From positions 124,001-188,000 of the forward strand of contig SHYS01000004.1 in assembly GCA_009692685.1 (NCBI GenBank): a DNA stretch of 64,000 nucleotides, given 5' to 3'. Both the position numbers and the translations under genes were made by a program. The stretch is from Dehalococcoidia bacterium. GTDB lineage: Bacteria > Chloroflexota > Dehalococcoidia > UBA2979. Positions 63,297-64,000 of this stretch are shown here, piece after piece. How positions within the stretch are numbered: the first letter of the stretch is position 1; every line of letters starts with the position of its first letter. The notes beneath the pieces are model-generated. The model was not told the DNA's origin, searched no databases, and saw only the letters and a program-made list of their open reading frames with translations.

Positions 63297-64000
63297 TCAC
63301 TGCATCACCAGCCCGCCATCGACGTGGAACGTCTGCCCGGTGATGTAGGCCGCGCCGTCAGTCGCGAGGAACCCCACCAGCGGGGCGATGTCATCCGGCT
63401 GCGCGTACCTGCCCATCGGGATCTGGGTCAGGATGAACGTCTTCTGCTCGTCCGTCAGCGTCGCGGTCATGTCGGTCGCTACAAAACCTGGCGCGATGGC
63501 GTTCACGGTCACTCCTCGCGAGGCGACTTCACGCGCTACCGATTTCGTGAAGCCGAGGATGCCGGCCTTCGAAGCGGCGTAGTTCGCCTGCCCGGCGTTC
63601 CCCATCACGCCCGCGACTGAGGAAATGTTGATGATCCGGCCCCATCGCGAACGCGTCATATGACGCAGCACCAGCTTGGTCGCCAGGAACGTGCTGGTGA
63701 GGTTCGTCGCGAGCACCTCGTCCCACGACTCCTCGCCCATGCGCAGCACGAGCTTGTCGTCGGTCATGCCAGCGTTGTTTACCAAGATGTCCACGCCGCC
63801 GAAGCGTTGCCGGACCTCCTCGACCATCCGCTCTAGGTCAGTACTGCTTCGTACGTCCACCTCGGCGGTAACGCAGCCCGTACCAAGCTCGCGGATCTGA
63901 CGGGCGACGGCCTCCGCAAGTACCCCGTTCGCGCGGTAGGTGATGAGCAAGTCCGCACCCAGACGACCAAGCTCCATCGCGATCGCGCGGCCGATCCCGC
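63297..64000 (-). CDS. fabG: 3-oxoacyl-[acyl-carrier-protein] reductase (5' end outside window)
   Basis: FabG reduces 3-oxoacyl-ACP with NADPH in fatty-acid elongation. The window holds the part after the first glycine loop (GIGRAIAMELGRLGADLLIT at the right edge). It includes VDILVNNAGMTDDKLVLRMG, the catalytic Ser region INISSVAGVMGNAGQ, the Y-x-x-x-K in NYAASKAGILGFTKSV, and the C-terminal GQTFHVDGGLVMQ. The ATG at 63977 is internal, not the true start, because the open frame and homology continue to the window edge. Confidence 0.95.
   Translation of the reverse strand, partial: GIGRAIAMELGRLGADLLITYRANGVLAEAVARQIRELGTGCVTAEVDVRSSTDLERMVEEVRQRFGGVDILVNNAGMTDDKLVLRMGEESWDEVLATNLTSTFLATKLVLRHMTRSRWGRIINISSVAGVMGNAGQANYAASKAGILGFTKSVAREVASRGVTVNAIAPGFVATDMTATLTDEQKTFILTQIPMGRYAQPDDIAPLVGFLATDGAAYITGQTFHVDGGLVMQ

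Noticed and set aside
1..64000. CRISPR arrays, insertion sequences, prophage, tRNA and rRNA genes
   Set aside because: I looked for regularly spaced repeats, transposase/integrase motifs and tRNA-like cloverleaf ends in the gaps and saw none. A tRNA scan would be needed to be certain.

Overview
This is a 64 kb window of a high-GC bacterial chromosome, about two-thirds G+C by eye. It is densely packed and mostly housekeeping. A large-type SRP RNA, the membrane-protein pair DUF2298 (chlor/archaeal YYY family) plus Agl23-like TIGR03663, a type-4 uracil-DNA glycosylase and RNase J all suggest a Chloroflexota lineage. That placement is an inference from gene content; there is no rRNA to confirm it. 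I see no rRNA, tRNA, transposase, integrase, phage gene or CRISPR array.

Layout. 1-1242: end of an unknown protein with a nuclease-like C-terminal domain. 1464-1735: SRP RNA. 1.8-9.2 kb: rsmA, ispE, a small membrane protein, a PHP hydrolase, a membrane J-domain protein (reverse), a DinG-type helicase/exonuclease and a GNAT protein. 9.2-11.2 kb (reverse): CCA-adding-type nucleotidyltransferase, a Cys-rich zinc protein and a membrane protein. 11.3-17.0 kb: rnc, smc, ftsY. 17.0-23.8 kb: a four-gene envelope-glycan cluster (DUF2298, Agl23-like, LPG-synthase/flippase-like, FAD oxidoreductase). 23.9-25.4 kb: DUF1801, NTF2-like, ArsR and SRPBCC genes. 25.6-28.1 kb: a stand-alone NuoE/NuoF diaphorase. 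28.1-33.3 kb: DUF6713, chromate transporter, a circularly permuted CcdA, two unknown small proteins, a lipoprotein and threonine aldolase. 33.4-39.7 kb (reverse): a coupled operon for an FtsX/MacB-type ABC exporter with two ATPases, a Dabb-like protein and a membrane nuclease. 39.9-46.6 kb: polA, a frameshifted YCII-like gene with its ArsR partner, mutM, an alpha/beta hydrolase lacking its nucleophile, and a P1 peptidase. 46.7-49.2 kb: pantothenate genes panD-panB-panC behind a leader ORF. 49.3-55.2 kb: an autoregulated-looking wHTH gene, yebC-ruvC-ruvA, a frameshifted diguanylate cyclase and uvrB. 55.2-55.75 kb: gene-free stretch with palindromes. 55.75-64 kb (reverse): ftsK, rnjA, type-4 udg, tatC, tatB, acpP, nusB and fabG (cut by the window edge).

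The genes serve core information processing (SRP targeting, rRNA modification and processing, recombination and repair, chromosome segregation), cell-envelope assembly, CoA/fatty-acid precursors and redox metabolism. The most unusual observations are the permuted CcdA; a recurring -10 box sitting 6-8 nt before start codons (leaderless or near-leaderless transcription); three genes whose conserved N-terminus lies upstream of any ATG/GTG/TTG; a NuoF whose ferredoxin tail keeps ligands for exactly one cluster; a leader ORF translationally coupled to panD; and a very abundant TCGAGG word.
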